Assembly (NCBI GenBank): GCA_963759875.1
Contig: CAVXBB010000015.1
Coordinates: 434,001 to 498,000 of the forward strand
Source of the DNA: JAFAGX01 sp963759875
Lineage (GTDB): Bacteria; Acidobacteriota; Terriglobia; Terriglobales; Acidobacteriaceae
Direction of reading: 5' to 3'
Length of the DNA: 64,000 nt
Shown: piece by piece, positions 20,401 to 27,950 of the stretch
How positions within the stretch are numbered: the stretch's first letter is position 1
Layout of the letters: the number at the start of each line of letters is the position of its first letter
Notes under the pieces: model-generated
The model's input: only the letters and a program-made list of their open reading frames with translations
Database searches by the model: none
Told to the model about the DNA's origin: nothing
Made by a program: the position numbers and the translations under genes

Positions 20401-20645
20401 CCGAAATCATCAGATTTCCAAACGCCTCCATTCACCTGTCCTACATAGAAGACATTCGGCTGGCTGGGCACACCGGAAACTGCGCGAGTTCGGCCGCCGC
20501 GAAAAGGTCCGATCATTCGCCAATGCAAAGCCTGATAAGTTGATTCCGGAATTTGCTGGGCTGCGGCGAAAATCGCGAAACTAACAAAACTCAATGAGAG
20601 CAGATACCGCAAAGCACGATGACCTTGAAACACCTCGCCCCCCAT
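17430..20645 (-). CDS. Vps10/sortilin-type BNR-repeat secreted protein
   Basis: A 1071-residue protein with a signal peptide (LRYLLSLSFVSFAIFAAAQQ). About nine Asp-box (BNR) motifs of the form S-x-D-x-G-x-T-W follow (SDDFGRTW, STDAGETW, STDGGVSW, SIDGGNTW, STDGGKTW, TPDGGKNW, THDGGKTW), defining one or two large beta-propellers across residues 30-720. A small beta domain (VTIEVLDNQGKLVRRYSS) then an alpha-helical C-terminal part (about 930-1050) complete it. This is the standard length and arrangement for the glycosyl-hydrolase-like sortilin proteins of Acidobacteriota and Bacteroidetes. No catalytic residues can be assigned, and the in vivo ligand is unknown. Confidence 0.9.
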   Translation of the reverse strand: MGGEVFQGHRALRYLLSLSFVSFAIFAAAQQIPESTYQALHWRMIGPFRGGRTRAVSGVPSQPNVFYVGQVNGGVWKSDDFGRTWHSIFDSQPTQSIGAIAVAASDPNIIYVASGEGLHRPDLAIGDGIYKSTDAGETWTHLGLHDAEQIPALVVDPHDPNRLFTAVLGHPYGPNEERGIFRSTDGGVSWQKVLYKDENTGGSDIAMDPSNPNVLYAALWQVREGPWEDNNIFAGTGGGLFKSIDGGNTWKQLANGLPEIVQINLAIAASEPDRLYATVATTQKGEYESGAGLCLYRSDDAGENWYRVTNDPRPAMRIGGGDLPVPKVDPKNPDVVYSASIVTMRSTDGGKTWTSIRGAPGGDDYQNLWINPNDPNIILLVSDQGAVVTVNGGQAWSSWFNQPTAQLYHVAVTDEFPYKVCSGQQESGSVCVSSRGNYGEILNRDWRPVGVIEYGYAAPDPLDPKIIYGGGRTEVSRYHWDTEQVENITPIPVRSGKYRADRTEPVMFSRVDPHILYYATNVLFKTTDGGKTWQTISPDLSRANPVAPPSIGPLLSINPEAAKQRGVIYSLAPSFQNVNRIWAGTDDGLIWITPDGGKNWSNITPPELTPWSKVTQIEASHFDDQSAYASVSRFRIDDLHPYIYRTHDGGKTWQLIVNGLPDGPADTVREDPVRKGLLFAGTENAVWVSFDDGDHWQSLQLNLPHTSMRDLWIHEDDLIVSTHGRAFWILDDITPLRQVNEATAKSEAVLFKLAPAYRVRRSTWPDTPIPPDEPMAENPPNGAVIDYFLAKQAAGPVTIEVLDNQGKLVRRYSSDEKPVLTDAELAKQLVPIYWVKRPEVIQTSAGMHRLVWDLHYPAPTATRHSYPISAVPHGTPRQPQGPHALPGNYTVRLTMNGQSFTAPLTVKMDPRVKTSPAGLQQMFNLETQLASLLTSNSEVVIQAQSIREQVDQLKPRGSAAEAVEAFKRKLKMLAEGSGQILPTTPELTLKSVNSAISTLYADVGKADVTPTVAENDGTKTVEQDAANLKKRWEDFKKTDVTALNDVLRGAGLPELRVEANPQVSEQQGDEE

Positions 20646-20924
20646 CGGAAACCTGGATGCAAAGCATAAATCAAACTTGCACTAAACACGAATTTACGGC
20701 GTAATCCTAGCTGGTGGCTTTGCGGCGAGTTGCACCATTTGCGATGCTGGCACTCTCCGGCTAATCGCTGGCCTGCGCGTGCCATTTACGTTGTCGGCTT
20801 TGCGCCTTACTTTGAAATTGAGCAGTTCTGGGGGAGGGCTGCTTCAAGCGTCCTGTGACTCTAACCGAGTTCAGGGCGCTTTTGATTTGCGAGAATCAGG
20901 AATGACCGTCTTGCGAGCGAATTG

Positions 20925-21917
20925 TTAAGGAACAATGACCGCGGCGCCATTGATCGCATCGTTTTTCACCGCCATCAATGCTTCGTTCGCCTGATCGAGC
21001 GAAAAGACGGTCACCTTGGGACGAATCTCTATTTGCGCCGCAATTCGCAGAAAATCTTTAGCGTCGTCTCGTGTCATATTGGCTACGCTCCTGATCTGGC
21101 GCTCGCCCCAGAGCAAGCGGTCATAATCGAATTCCGGCATGCGGTCCAGATGAATGGCGTTAATTGCAACCACGCCGCCTTTTCGCAAACTGGATAATGC
21201 CGCGATTACCACGTCGCCGCTTGGCGCAAACGTGATTGCCCGGTCTAACTCCACCGGAGGCTTCTCGGTTTCACTGCCAACCCATTCCGCCCCGAGCGAA
21301 GCGGCAAGCTTGCGATGCGATTCTCCACGGCTTGAAACATAGGTCTTACATTTCCAGAAATTCAGCACATCAATCACCAGATGTGCTGACGCGCCGAAGC
21401 CAAACAAGCCAACGCGCTCGCCCTGTTGCACTCCCGCTACCCGCAAACTTCGAAAGCCGATTATGCCGGCGCAAAGCAGCGGTGCAGCATGCAAATCATC
21501 CAGTGACTCGGGCAGCGGAAACACAAAATCTGCGCGCGCCAGGGCACATTCTGCATACCCCCCATTTACCGTGTATCCGGTGAATGTTGGGGCATCACAT
21601 AAGTTCTCCATGCCTTTTCGGCAATACCAGCATGTTCCATCCGTGCCTCCGACCCAGGAAACGCCCACGCGTGTCCCCAGCGGCAGATCAGGCCTGCCGC
21701 CGTCAACAATCTCGCCCACGATCTGATGGCCGAGAATCAAGCTTTCGCGTTGAACCGGCAGTTCGCCTTCGACAATGTGCAGATCAGTCCGGCAGACTCC
21801 GCATGCTCGCACTCGCAACAGCACATGCCCCGGGGTCAGGCCTGGGGCGGGGACATCCTCAATTCGCAATGGTGTTTTGGCGATCTCGCCCGGCGAAGAT
21901 AGGATCGCTGCTTTCAT
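20925..21917 (-). CDS. Zinc-dependent alcohol dehydrogenase, AdhP-like
   Basis: A 330-residue medium-chain dehydrogenase. Catalytic zinc ligands are Cys39 (ACGVCRTDLH), His64 (GHQIVGE) and Cys149 (APLLCAGIIGF). The nucleotide-binding segment is GLFGFGASAH, a variant of GxGxxG. The structural-zinc loop GTDGTCWYCRKGMENLC has only three cysteines (96, 99, 107); the position expected for the first is Asp93. It catalyses NAD(P)-dependent alcohol/aldehyde interconversion; substrate unknown. It is separated by about 280 bp from the Vps10-like gene, and that gap holds no recognisable gene. It lies 86 bp downstream of the second DHA2 exporter on the same strand. Confidence 0.9.
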   Translation of the reverse strand: MKAAILSSPGEIAKTPLRIEDVPAPGLTPGHVLLRVRACGVCRTDLHIVEGELPVQRESLILGHQIVGEIVDGGRPDLPLGTRVGVSWVGGTDGTCWYCRKGMENLCDAPTFTGYTVNGGYAECALARADFVFPLPESLDDLHAAPLLCAGIIGFRSLRVAGVQQGERVGLFGFGASAHLVIDVLNFWKCKTYVSSRGESHRKLAASLGAEWVGSETEKPPVELDRAITFAPSGDVVIAALSSLRKGGVVAINAIHLDRMPEFDYDRLLWGERQIRSVANMTRDDAKDFLRIAAQIEIRPKVTVFSLDQANEALMAVKNDAINGAAVIVP

Positions 21918-22003
21918 GGAGATGCGTGCGCAGGTTTCAGATGCAAAGCTAATCCATGCGTTTGCTAAAGCGAGGTTAGAATCGGCCGGCGGCGCATTCC
22001 AGT

Positions 22004-23572
22004 TCAGTGTCCGGCGCTCACTCCGCCTTTACCCACAGTTTTCTTCAGCATCATAACAATCGGCACGCAGCCGAAGCAGACCAGCGCCATGTAACGAAAA
22101 TCATCTACATACGACCACAGAAGGGCCTGGCCATTCACCATGGAATTGACCAAGCCGTACGCCTGGCGCAGAGCTTGCGACAATGAGGCTCCTTGCGCAT
22201 GCAAAAATTGCTGTAGGCCATGGATCTGCCCCAGAAAATTTGCGTTGCCCGGTGTGATGTGATGAACCAGCTCGTTTCGATGCAACTGCTGGTGCCGGAC
22301 TACAAGAGTATTCACGACTGATATTCCGATGCTTCCGCCGATATTGCGGAGCAAGTTGTACAGTCCGCTCGCATTCCCGATTTCCTCGTTCCGCAGATTT
22401 GCCATTGTGGTGGTGGACAGGGGAACAAAGACGCAGCCCGAACCAAAGCCGCTAATGATAATCGCCCACAGGAAACTCCATTGCGAAACTCCCAAATAGG
22501 CCTCGCCGAACCACAAACTGCTGATCGCAAATAACAAGAAGCCACCTGCAATCAGCCAGCGATTGTCAATCCTGGCAGTCAGGATGCCTATGATGGGCAT
22601 GGCTATAATTGCTCCAATGCCGCGCGGACTCACGGCCCAGCCTGCCGCCAAAGCCGTGTACCCCAGCAATTCCTGGTAGAAAAGCGGCAACAGCGTTACC
22701 AATCCATAGATGGCCGCTCCAAAAATTCCGATCAGAAGACATCCCAAGGCAAAGTTGCGGTGTCGAAAGACACGCAGATTCACCAGCGGCTTGTCGTGAA
22801 CAAATTCGCGAATCAGAAAGGCCACAAAACAGATAACCAGCACCAGAGCGGCCCAGCGAATCCAGGTCGCGCCAAACCAGTCGTCTTCCTGGCCTTTATC
22901 CAGGATGATCTGCAAGCACCCCAGCCACACAGCCAGCAAGCCTAGTCCAATGCCGTCGATTTTGCCGGGCTGCGCATTCTTGATGTAGGGCGGATCTTCA
23001 ACGTGGCGAAGAATCATCAAGACCGCAAAAATTCCGACCGGAATGTTGATGTAAAACGCCCATCGCCACGAGTATGTATCGGTGAGCCAGCCGCCCAGCG
23101 TTGGTCCAAGCACGGGGGCGACGACGACGCCCAGTGCGAATACCGCCATGGCCATACCGCGTTTGTCGGCCGGAAAACTTTCCAGCAGAATCGCCTGCGA
23201 TAAAGGCTGCAGTGCGCCCCCGCCCGCGCCCTGGACCGCGCGCGCGATCAGAATTACTGCCAGACTGGGAGCCGCGCCACACATGAATGACGAAACTGTG
23301 AAGATGATGATACAGGTGATGAGAAAGCGCTTTCGTCCAAACCTGAGCGAGAACCAGGTGCTGGCAGGAAGTATCACAGCGTTTGCCACCAAGTAGCTGG
23401 TAAGCACCCATGTCGCCTCATCGTTCGTCGCTGAAAGGCTGCCCGCGATGTACGGCAACGCTACGGCCGCAATGGAGGTGTCCAGTACCTCCATGAAAGT
23501 TGCCAGCATCACCGATGCAGCAATCATCCACGGATTCGACGCCGGCGTGGTGCGCTCCTGTTCAGCAGGCAT
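22004..23572 (-). CDS. DHA2-family MFS multidrug exporter (EmrB/QacA type), second copy
   Basis: A 522-residue membrane protein with about 14 helices and the same DHA2 signatures as the product of 11622-13238. These are TFMEVLDTSIAAVALPYIAG in TM1, RAVQGAGGGALQPLSQAILLE, and GPTLGGWLTDTYSWRWAFYIN with FYQELLGYTALAAGWAVSPRG further on. The two proteins are clearly paralogous but diverged. No HlyD/EmrA adaptor or TetR/MarR regulator gene is adjacent. The alcohol dehydrogenase gene follows on the same strand. Substrate unknown. Confidence 0.92.
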   Translation of the reverse strand: MPAEQERTTPASNPWMIAASVMLATFMEVLDTSIAAVALPYIAGSLSATNDEATWVLTSYLVANAVILPASTWFSLRFGRKRFLITCIIIFTVSSFMCGAAPSLAVILIARAVQGAGGGALQPLSQAILLESFPADKRGMAMAVFALGVVVAPVLGPTLGGWLTDTYSWRWAFYINIPVGIFAVLMILRHVEDPPYIKNAQPGKIDGIGLGLLAVWLGCLQIILDKGQEDDWFGATWIRWAALVLVICFVAFLIREFVHDKPLVNLRVFRHRNFALGCLLIGIFGAAIYGLVTLLPLFYQELLGYTALAAGWAVSPRGIGAIIAMPIIGILTARIDNRWLIAGGFLLFAISSLWFGEAYLGVSQWSFLWAIIISGFGSGCVFVPLSTTTMANLRNEEIGNASGLYNLLRNIGGSIGISVVNTLVVRHQQLHRNELVHHITPGNANFLGQIHGLQQFLHAQGASLSQALRQAYGLVNSMVNGQALLWSYVDDFRYMALVCFGCVPIVMMLKKTVGKGGVSAGH

Positions 23573-23766
23573 GAATTACCTTTTTTCGATGAAGCAATAC
23601 GGCTGGATTCCTCACAGATGCTGAAATGTACACCAAGGTTTCAGCGTTGCGGGACTTTTCGCTAGTCTGACAGACTGGCTCGAACACGTCTGATTGCTCT
23701 CATCGCCTTGACAGCACGCAGCGTTGCCGATCAGAATTTGTCTTCCGTACAAACGAGTAAATTACT

Positions 23767-25431
23767 ATGCGGCTTTTACTTCTCTCGCTGTTTGTTCTGC
23801 TTTCTTATCGCGCCGCTTCTGCCCAAGATCGCGGGTACGCACGGTCAATGACCATCTCTCGGTATGGGATTGTCGCAACCAGCCACGTGCAAGCGTCCGT
23901 TGCGGGTGCGCAAATTCTGGCTCGTGGTGGCTCGGCCATCGACGCTGCCATTGCCGCCAACGCTGTTCTTGGTGTCACCGAACCCATGATGAACGGCATG
24001 GGTGGCGACCTGTTTGCAATCTATTGGGAGGCCAAAACCGGCAAGCTCTATGGCATCAACTCCAGTGGATGGGCGCCGCAGAACTTAACGCTCGACCACC
24101 TGAAGAGCAAAGGCGATGCATCTATGCCCCTGTCAGGCATCGATACCGTCACCGTCCCCGGCGCCGTTGCCGGCTGGGGCGCTTTGCATGGGCGCTTCGG
24201 GCGCTTGTCCTGGAGAGATCTTTTTCAGCCCGCAATTTTTTATGCGGAGCACGGATATCCCGTTCCGGAAATCATCCAGGCTTATTGGCAAACTTCGGCG
24301 GACTGGATTTCGGGTGATGCCGAGAGCCGCCGCGTTTTCCTGCCAGGCGATAAGCCTCCCGAAGTCGGACAGGTTTTCAGCAATCCCGACCTCGCCAAGG
24401 CCCTAAAACTAGTTGCCCAAGATGGCCCAAACGCCTTCTACAAAGGCGAAATCGCCCGCGCCATTCTCAGCACTTCTCAGACGCTCGGCGGAACTATGGC
24501 TTCGGACGATCTGGCTGAGTTTTCTCCCGAGTGGGTCACGCCGATCTCCACCACCTACCGCGATTGGACAATTTACGAACTTCCCCCGAATGGCCAAGGC
24601 ATGGCTGCCCTGGAAATGCTGAATATCATGGAGACTTCGCCGCCATCCCCAGACGGGCCGCTAAGCCTAGCCGAGTTGCACAAGAAAATCGAAGCCATGA
24701 AGTTGGCGTACGCCGATCTTTACCGCTATAACGCCGATCCGCGTTTCGCAAAGATTCCGGTTGCCGGACTTCTATCCAAAGACTACGCGCGCACTCGCGC
24801 AAAGCTGATTGATCCGTCCCACGCGAACTGTGATGTGCAGGCCGGCAACCCACCGCCCAGCGACACGACCTATCTTTCGGTCGTCGACCGCGAGGGCAAC
24901 ATCGTTTCTCTTATTCAGAGCAACTACGATGCGTTCGGTTCAGGTATTACCGTGCGGGGCATGGGTTTCGTTCTGCAAAGTCGCGGTGCGCTGTTTTCCC
25001 TCGATCCCGCTTCGCCGAATGCGCTCGCGCCGCGCAAACGCCCGTTTCACACGATTATTCCGGCCTTCATGGAACGCGGGGATCAGCACATTGGCTTCGG
25101 CATTATGGGAGGAGCGAATCAACCCGTAGCGCATGCACAATTCGTTTCCAACGTTGTTGATTACGGAATGAACATTCAGGCTGCGCTCGATAATGCGCGG
25201 TTTACGGTGAGCCCAAAGCGAGGCTGCAATGTGGTAATCGAATCTCGGGTGAAGCCCGAGGTCTTGCAGAAGCTTTCCTCAATGGGACACGACCTGCAAA
25301 TTCAGGGTGAATACTCCACTCACATGGGTCGAGGCCAGGCGGTGATTCACGATTCCAAGACAAGAGTGAACTATGGCGCGTCGGATCCTCGAGCCGACGG
25401 CTCCGCCGAACCCGAGCCTCCGCTCTTCTAA
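23767..25431 (+). CDS. ggt: Gamma-glutamyltransferase (glutathione hydrolase)
   Basis: A 554-residue secreted N-terminal-nucleophile hydrolase with signal peptide (LLLLSLFVLLSYRAASAQ). Family motifs include AIDAAIAANAVLGVTEPMMN and GMGGDLFAIYW, IDTVTVPGAVAGWG, and the self-cleavage site before Thr367 in SDTTYLSVVD, which should become the catalytic nucleophile of the small subunit. The Gly-Gly oxyanion region appears as GIMGGANQP. It hydrolyses the gamma-glutamyl bond of glutathione and related peptides in the periplasm. Length is normal. The start ATG at 23767 directly precedes the signal peptide. Confidence 0.93.
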   Translation: MRLLLLSLFVLLSYRAASAQDRGYARSMTISRYGIVATSHVQASVAGAQILARGGSAIDAAIAANAVLGVTEPMMNGMGGDLFAIYWEAKTGKLYGINSSGWAPQNLTLDHLKSKGDASMPLSGIDTVTVPGAVAGWGALHGRFGRLSWRDLFQPAIFYAEHGYPVPEIIQAYWQTSADWISGDAESRRVFLPGDKPPEVGQVFSNPDLAKALKLVAQDGPNAFYKGEIARAILSTSQTLGGTMASDDLAEFSPEWVTPISTTYRDWTIYELPPNGQGMAALEMLNIMETSPPSPDGPLSLAELHKKIEAMKLAYADLYRYNADPRFAKIPVAGLLSKDYARTRAKLIDPSHANCDVQAGNPPPSDTTYLSVVDREGNIVSLIQSNYDAFGSGITVRGMGFVLQSRGALFSLDPASPNALAPRKRPFHTIIPAFMERGDQHIGFGIMGGANQPVAHAQFVSNVVDYGMNIQAALDNARFTVSPKRGCNVVIESRVKPEVLQKLSSMGHDLQIQGEYSTHMGRGQAVIHDSKTRVNYGASDPRADGSAEPEPPLF

Positions 25432-25437
25432 GGGATG

Positions 25438-25453
25438 TACAGTAAACCCTGTA
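25438..25453. promoter_or_regulatory. Candidate operator TACAG-N6-CTGTA upstream of the response regulator gene
   Basis: The sequence TACAGTAAACCCTGTA is an inverted repeat with 5-bp arms and a 6-bp spacer. It lies 120 bp before the ATG of the response regulator at 25574 and just after the ggt stop. The same arms with the same spacing occur in the gvp promoter at 30901-30920. It could also be a weak ggt terminator stem, but no T-run follows. Shared control is an inference from this match. Confidence 0.45.
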
Positions 25454-25573
25454 TAACTGACTAGTAAACGAAGATTACAGTGTTCGCCGAAGGCTTGCGT
25501 TTCCAGAGTAACTGCGTATTATTTTCTTGTACGTCTCGAGTTTGCGACCACATCCGCAGGAGAAAAGGAGAAC

Positions 25574-26428
25574 ATGTCCGAATCACGGGCACGCCTGCTT
25601 TTTGTAGACGATGAGCCCAGCATTCGCATGACATTGCCCCCGGTTTTGCGAAAAGCAGGTTTTGAGGTGAGCATAGCTGAGAACGTCTCTGATGCCTTGT
25701 TCGAAATCAACTCCGGCCAATTCGACGTTTTGATTTCTGACCTCAACATCGGCGAAGAGGGCGACGGATTCCTTATCACCAGCGCCATGCGGCATGTGCA
25801 ACCCCAGTGCCTGACTTTTATCTTGACCGGCTATCCTGCATTCGAGACTGCGCTGCAGGCGATTCATAACCACATCGACGACTATTTGGTAAAGCCAGTC
25901 GACATCGATGTATTGACTAAGATCCTGAAAGAGAAACTGCAAAACCGCGGCCCAAGATTCCCGTTTGCTCCAAAGCGCCTGGCTGCGGTTCTGAAAACTG
26001 ACGCCACACAGATCGTCAGCCGGGTTACTGCAGCCACTAGCCGGAATGGAAATTTCGCCGCCTCTGAGCAGTATTTGTCGCGGTTGCTCAATGCTTTTAT
26101 CGAGCAGTTGGAATCCGGCCATAGTGCGCCCGGCGCAGACCTGTTGCGCATAGCCCATGAGTATGGGAAAAAACAGGCCGAAGGCAATCACGGTCCCACG
26201 GAGTTAGCCGCTCAGTTCCGATGCCTCGAGCAAGAAGCCTATGCGGTCGTGCAGAAGAACATGAATGGCATGGACATGCCCACCTTGATTTCAGACTTAA
26301 AAATCTTCAGCGCCAGTCTGCACTCATTGCTTGAAGAATCGCTGAATGGATACGCGCGGCGCTTCAAGGTGAGCGACTCGGGTCTTGGTTCGCGATCGGT
26401 ACGTCCAAAACGGCGCGCCGCTGGTTAG
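25574..26428 (+). CDS. Response regulator with RsbRD-like helical output domain
   Basis: A 284-residue protein. Residues 6-120 form a receiver domain with acidic pair Asp12-Asp13, phospho-acceptor Asp56 (LISDLNIG), Thr85 (ILTGYP) and Lys107 (DYLVKPVD). Residues about 140-265 form an all-helical domain containing LLNAFIEQLESGHSAPGADL and ELAAQFRCLEQEAYAVV, which resembles the N-terminal domain of RsbRD-type stressosome/co-antagonist proteins. There is no DNA-binding domain, so it may signal by protein contact. A strong ribosome-binding site (AGGAGAAAAGGAG) supports ATG 25574. It converges with the gas-vesicle operon, whose histidine kinase is a likely partner; this pairing is inferred from position and the shared inverted repeat. 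Confidence 0.82.
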   Translation: MSESRARLLFVDDEPSIRMTLPPVLRKAGFEVSIAENVSDALFEINSGQFDVLISDLNIGEEGDGFLITSAMRHVQPQCLTFILTGYPAFETALQAIHNHIDDYLVKPVDIDVLTKILKEKLQNRGPRFPFAPKRLAAVLKTDATQIVSRVTAATSRNGNFAASEQYLSRLLNAFIEQLESGHSAPGADLLRIAHEYGKKQAEGNHGPTELAAQFRCLEQEAYAVVQKNMNGMDMPTLISDLKIFSASLHSLLEESLNGYARRFKVSDSGLGSRSVRPKRRAAG

Positions 26429-26488
26429 TTTTGAGGGCTGGTTTGTAGTACCCAATTCGTCCAACTGCCCGGCGAACTCGGAAGAATG

Positions 26489-26731
26489 TTACCTACCTTT
26501 TCTCGCGTCGGACGGCTTCTTTTCTGCCTCGCCCTTTAGACCCAAAGCCGCGTCAGCTAAATCCAGGTAGTGATCGAGCCGGGATGACTCACCAACCCGA
26601 TCTTCTAACGGTAGAAGCCGCGGGCCTTCATCTCTGGCTGATGGCGCAGTGGGGGGAATGCGCTTAAGCCGTGGCTGTTTTGTTTTGCTGTTGGATGCGC
26701 TCGACTTCTTCATTTCATTCGCGCTCATCAT
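26489..26731 (-). CDS. Small hypothetical protein at the end of the gas-vesicle operon (80 aa)
   Basis: The start ATG at 26731 lies inside the last codons of gvpG, overlapping by 17 bp in another frame, which is typical of translational coupling. The product begins MMSANEMKKSSASN, continues with a basic, Pro/Lys/Arg-rich linker, and has a short amphipathic helix near SRLDHYLDLADAALGL before a charged tail. I do not recognise a family. Its position as last gene of the gvp operon suggests an accessory gas-vesicle role, but nothing in the sequence proves it. The frame also extends upstream of 26731 without a better start. Confidence 0.55.
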   Translation of the reverse strand: MMSANEMKKSSASNSKTKQPRLKRIPPTAPSARDEGPRLLPLEDRVGESSRLDHYLDLADAALGLKGEAEKKPSDARKGR

Positions 26732-27053
26732 GGCGGCGTCCGTAGGAGAGGTCCGCGGACACCGAGGCGGAGGATGAACCCGACGCTTCAATCACCCTGT
26801 TTTCAGCCGGAGCTCCGGCCATAGCACGCTTGCGATTCTCGATTTCCCGCAGCTCGCGAAAAATCTCAGTTTCTGTCTTGCTATACTCCTCTTCCGAAAT
26901 CTCGCCCGACTCGAACTGAACCTGCAGTTCCAACAAGCGTTCCTTGATGGGCCCGGCGTCCGTGTACTGCTCCTCGGCAACTTGTTGCAGAGTACGCAGA
27001 ACAAACTTGAAGCCGGTGATGGGCAGCCCAAGAAGATCATCGATCAGCAGCAT
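26715..27053 (-). CDS. gvpG: Gas vesicle protein GvpG
   Basis: A 112-residue protein beginning with the family signature LLIDDLLGLPITGFKFVLRT, then a charged helical region with LLELQVQFESGEISEEEY and a Glu/Arg-rich coil. This is the standard GvpG organisation (normally about 80-100 residues). The extra C-terminal part is polar and low-complexity (Ser/Ala-rich). GvpG is a conserved minor component needed with GvpF/L for gas-vesicle formation. It starts 10 bp after the upstream gvpF/L stop and overlaps the next gene. Confidence 0.9.
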   Translation of the reverse strand: MLLIDDLLGLPITGFKFVLRTLQQVAEEQYTDAGPIKERLLELQVQFESGEISEEEYSKTETEIFRELREIENRKRAMAGAPAENRVIEASGSSSASVSADLSYGRRHDERE

Positions 27054-27063
27054 GGAGTCAACT

Positions 27064-27936
27064 CTAAGACGAGGCTGAAAGCCGTTCGAGTTTCAGCCGG
27101 ATATTCACAAAATTGTAAGGCGGCCATGGACCCGTGTATTTGAATTTCAGCCGCTTCCCATATTTCTTGGCGATTTTGTTAACTACTCCGTCGAAGTCCG
27201 CTTCGCGGCTGCGATCCACCAGAAAAGCGGCGTTCATGATCATCTTGTCACCGATTGGCTGGTTGTCCCGTGACGCAACGCACACGTTGCGCAACGTCTC
27301 ATAGATGTCGCGCACGTATTCCGTCGCGCGCTCGGCGAGTGCCTTGTCAATCATGCGGCCCAGTTGCATGCGGGCGAAGTAGGTGGATTGCAACTGCTTG
27401 CGCACGATCTCCTGATGAAACCGGCGAATCTCCTCGTCCTCTTTTTTCAGTTCTTCGATGATCTGGTCCCGCTCCCAATTCACCTTCAAGCCAAATTCCA
27501 ACTTGCCCGCCATCTGCTTCAGCACATCTTTGAGTGAAGGATAGATACTCTTCAGCACTTCACGAATATCGTTCTCTGTTCTGAACACGGTGCCGAAGCT
27601 CATGGGGATGATCGTGTAATTTTTCATTACCGTTTCAATGACATGCTCGTGGGCCAGCGCGTTCTCGCGTGTGGGGTCGAAGATCGCCACCGGAGTTTTG
27701 CTGACTACCGCCGCAATATCCAGATAATTGACTGTATAAACCGGCTCGCCCGCGCCACCGATGCCGATCTTGCCAAAGGTTAGATGCTCCTTCGAATTGA
27801 GGATTCCATAAACGTACCGCCCGCCCTCGCCCGGTCCAGTCTCCGGCATCTTTGGGGCATCGGACATCCTGACGTGCACATCCTCCCTCGATCTGCCTCC
27901 GTTCTTGTTCGATTTGCGCACAATCGCCGTTGCCAT
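27064..27936 (-). CDS. Gas vesicle protein GvpF/GvpL, paralogue 3
   Basis: A 290-residue GvpF/L family protein from ATG 27936. Landmarks are the N-terminal strand GRYVYGILNSKE, then DIAAVVSKTPV, ENALAHEHVIETVM and the conserved PMSFGTVFRTENDIREVL. A charged helix around VNWERDQIIEELKKEDEEI follows, and the C-terminal signature is KYTGPWPPYNFVNIRL. The first 40 residues are polar and lysine-rich. GvpF/L proteins are minor components thought to chaperone GvpA during assembly. It follows the histidine kinase stop by 14 bp. The reading frame continues upstream to 28113, but that part overlaps the kinase and lacks family similarity. Confidence 0.92.
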   Translation of the reverse strand: MATAIVRKSNKNGGRSREDVHVRMSDAPKMPETGPGEGGRYVYGILNSKEHLTFGKIGIGGAGEPVYTVNYLDIAAVVSKTPVAIFDPTRENALAHEHVIETVMKNYTIIPMSFGTVFRTENDIREVLKSIYPSLKDVLKQMAGKLEFGLKVNWERDQIIEELKKEDEEIRRFHQEIVRKQLQSTYFARMQLGRMIDKALAERATEYVRDIYETLRNVCVASRDNQPIGDKMIMNAAFLVDRSREADFDGVVNKIAKKYGKRLKFKYTGPWPPYNFVNIRLKLERLSASS

Positions 27937-27950
27937 AGGTTTTTCCTTGT

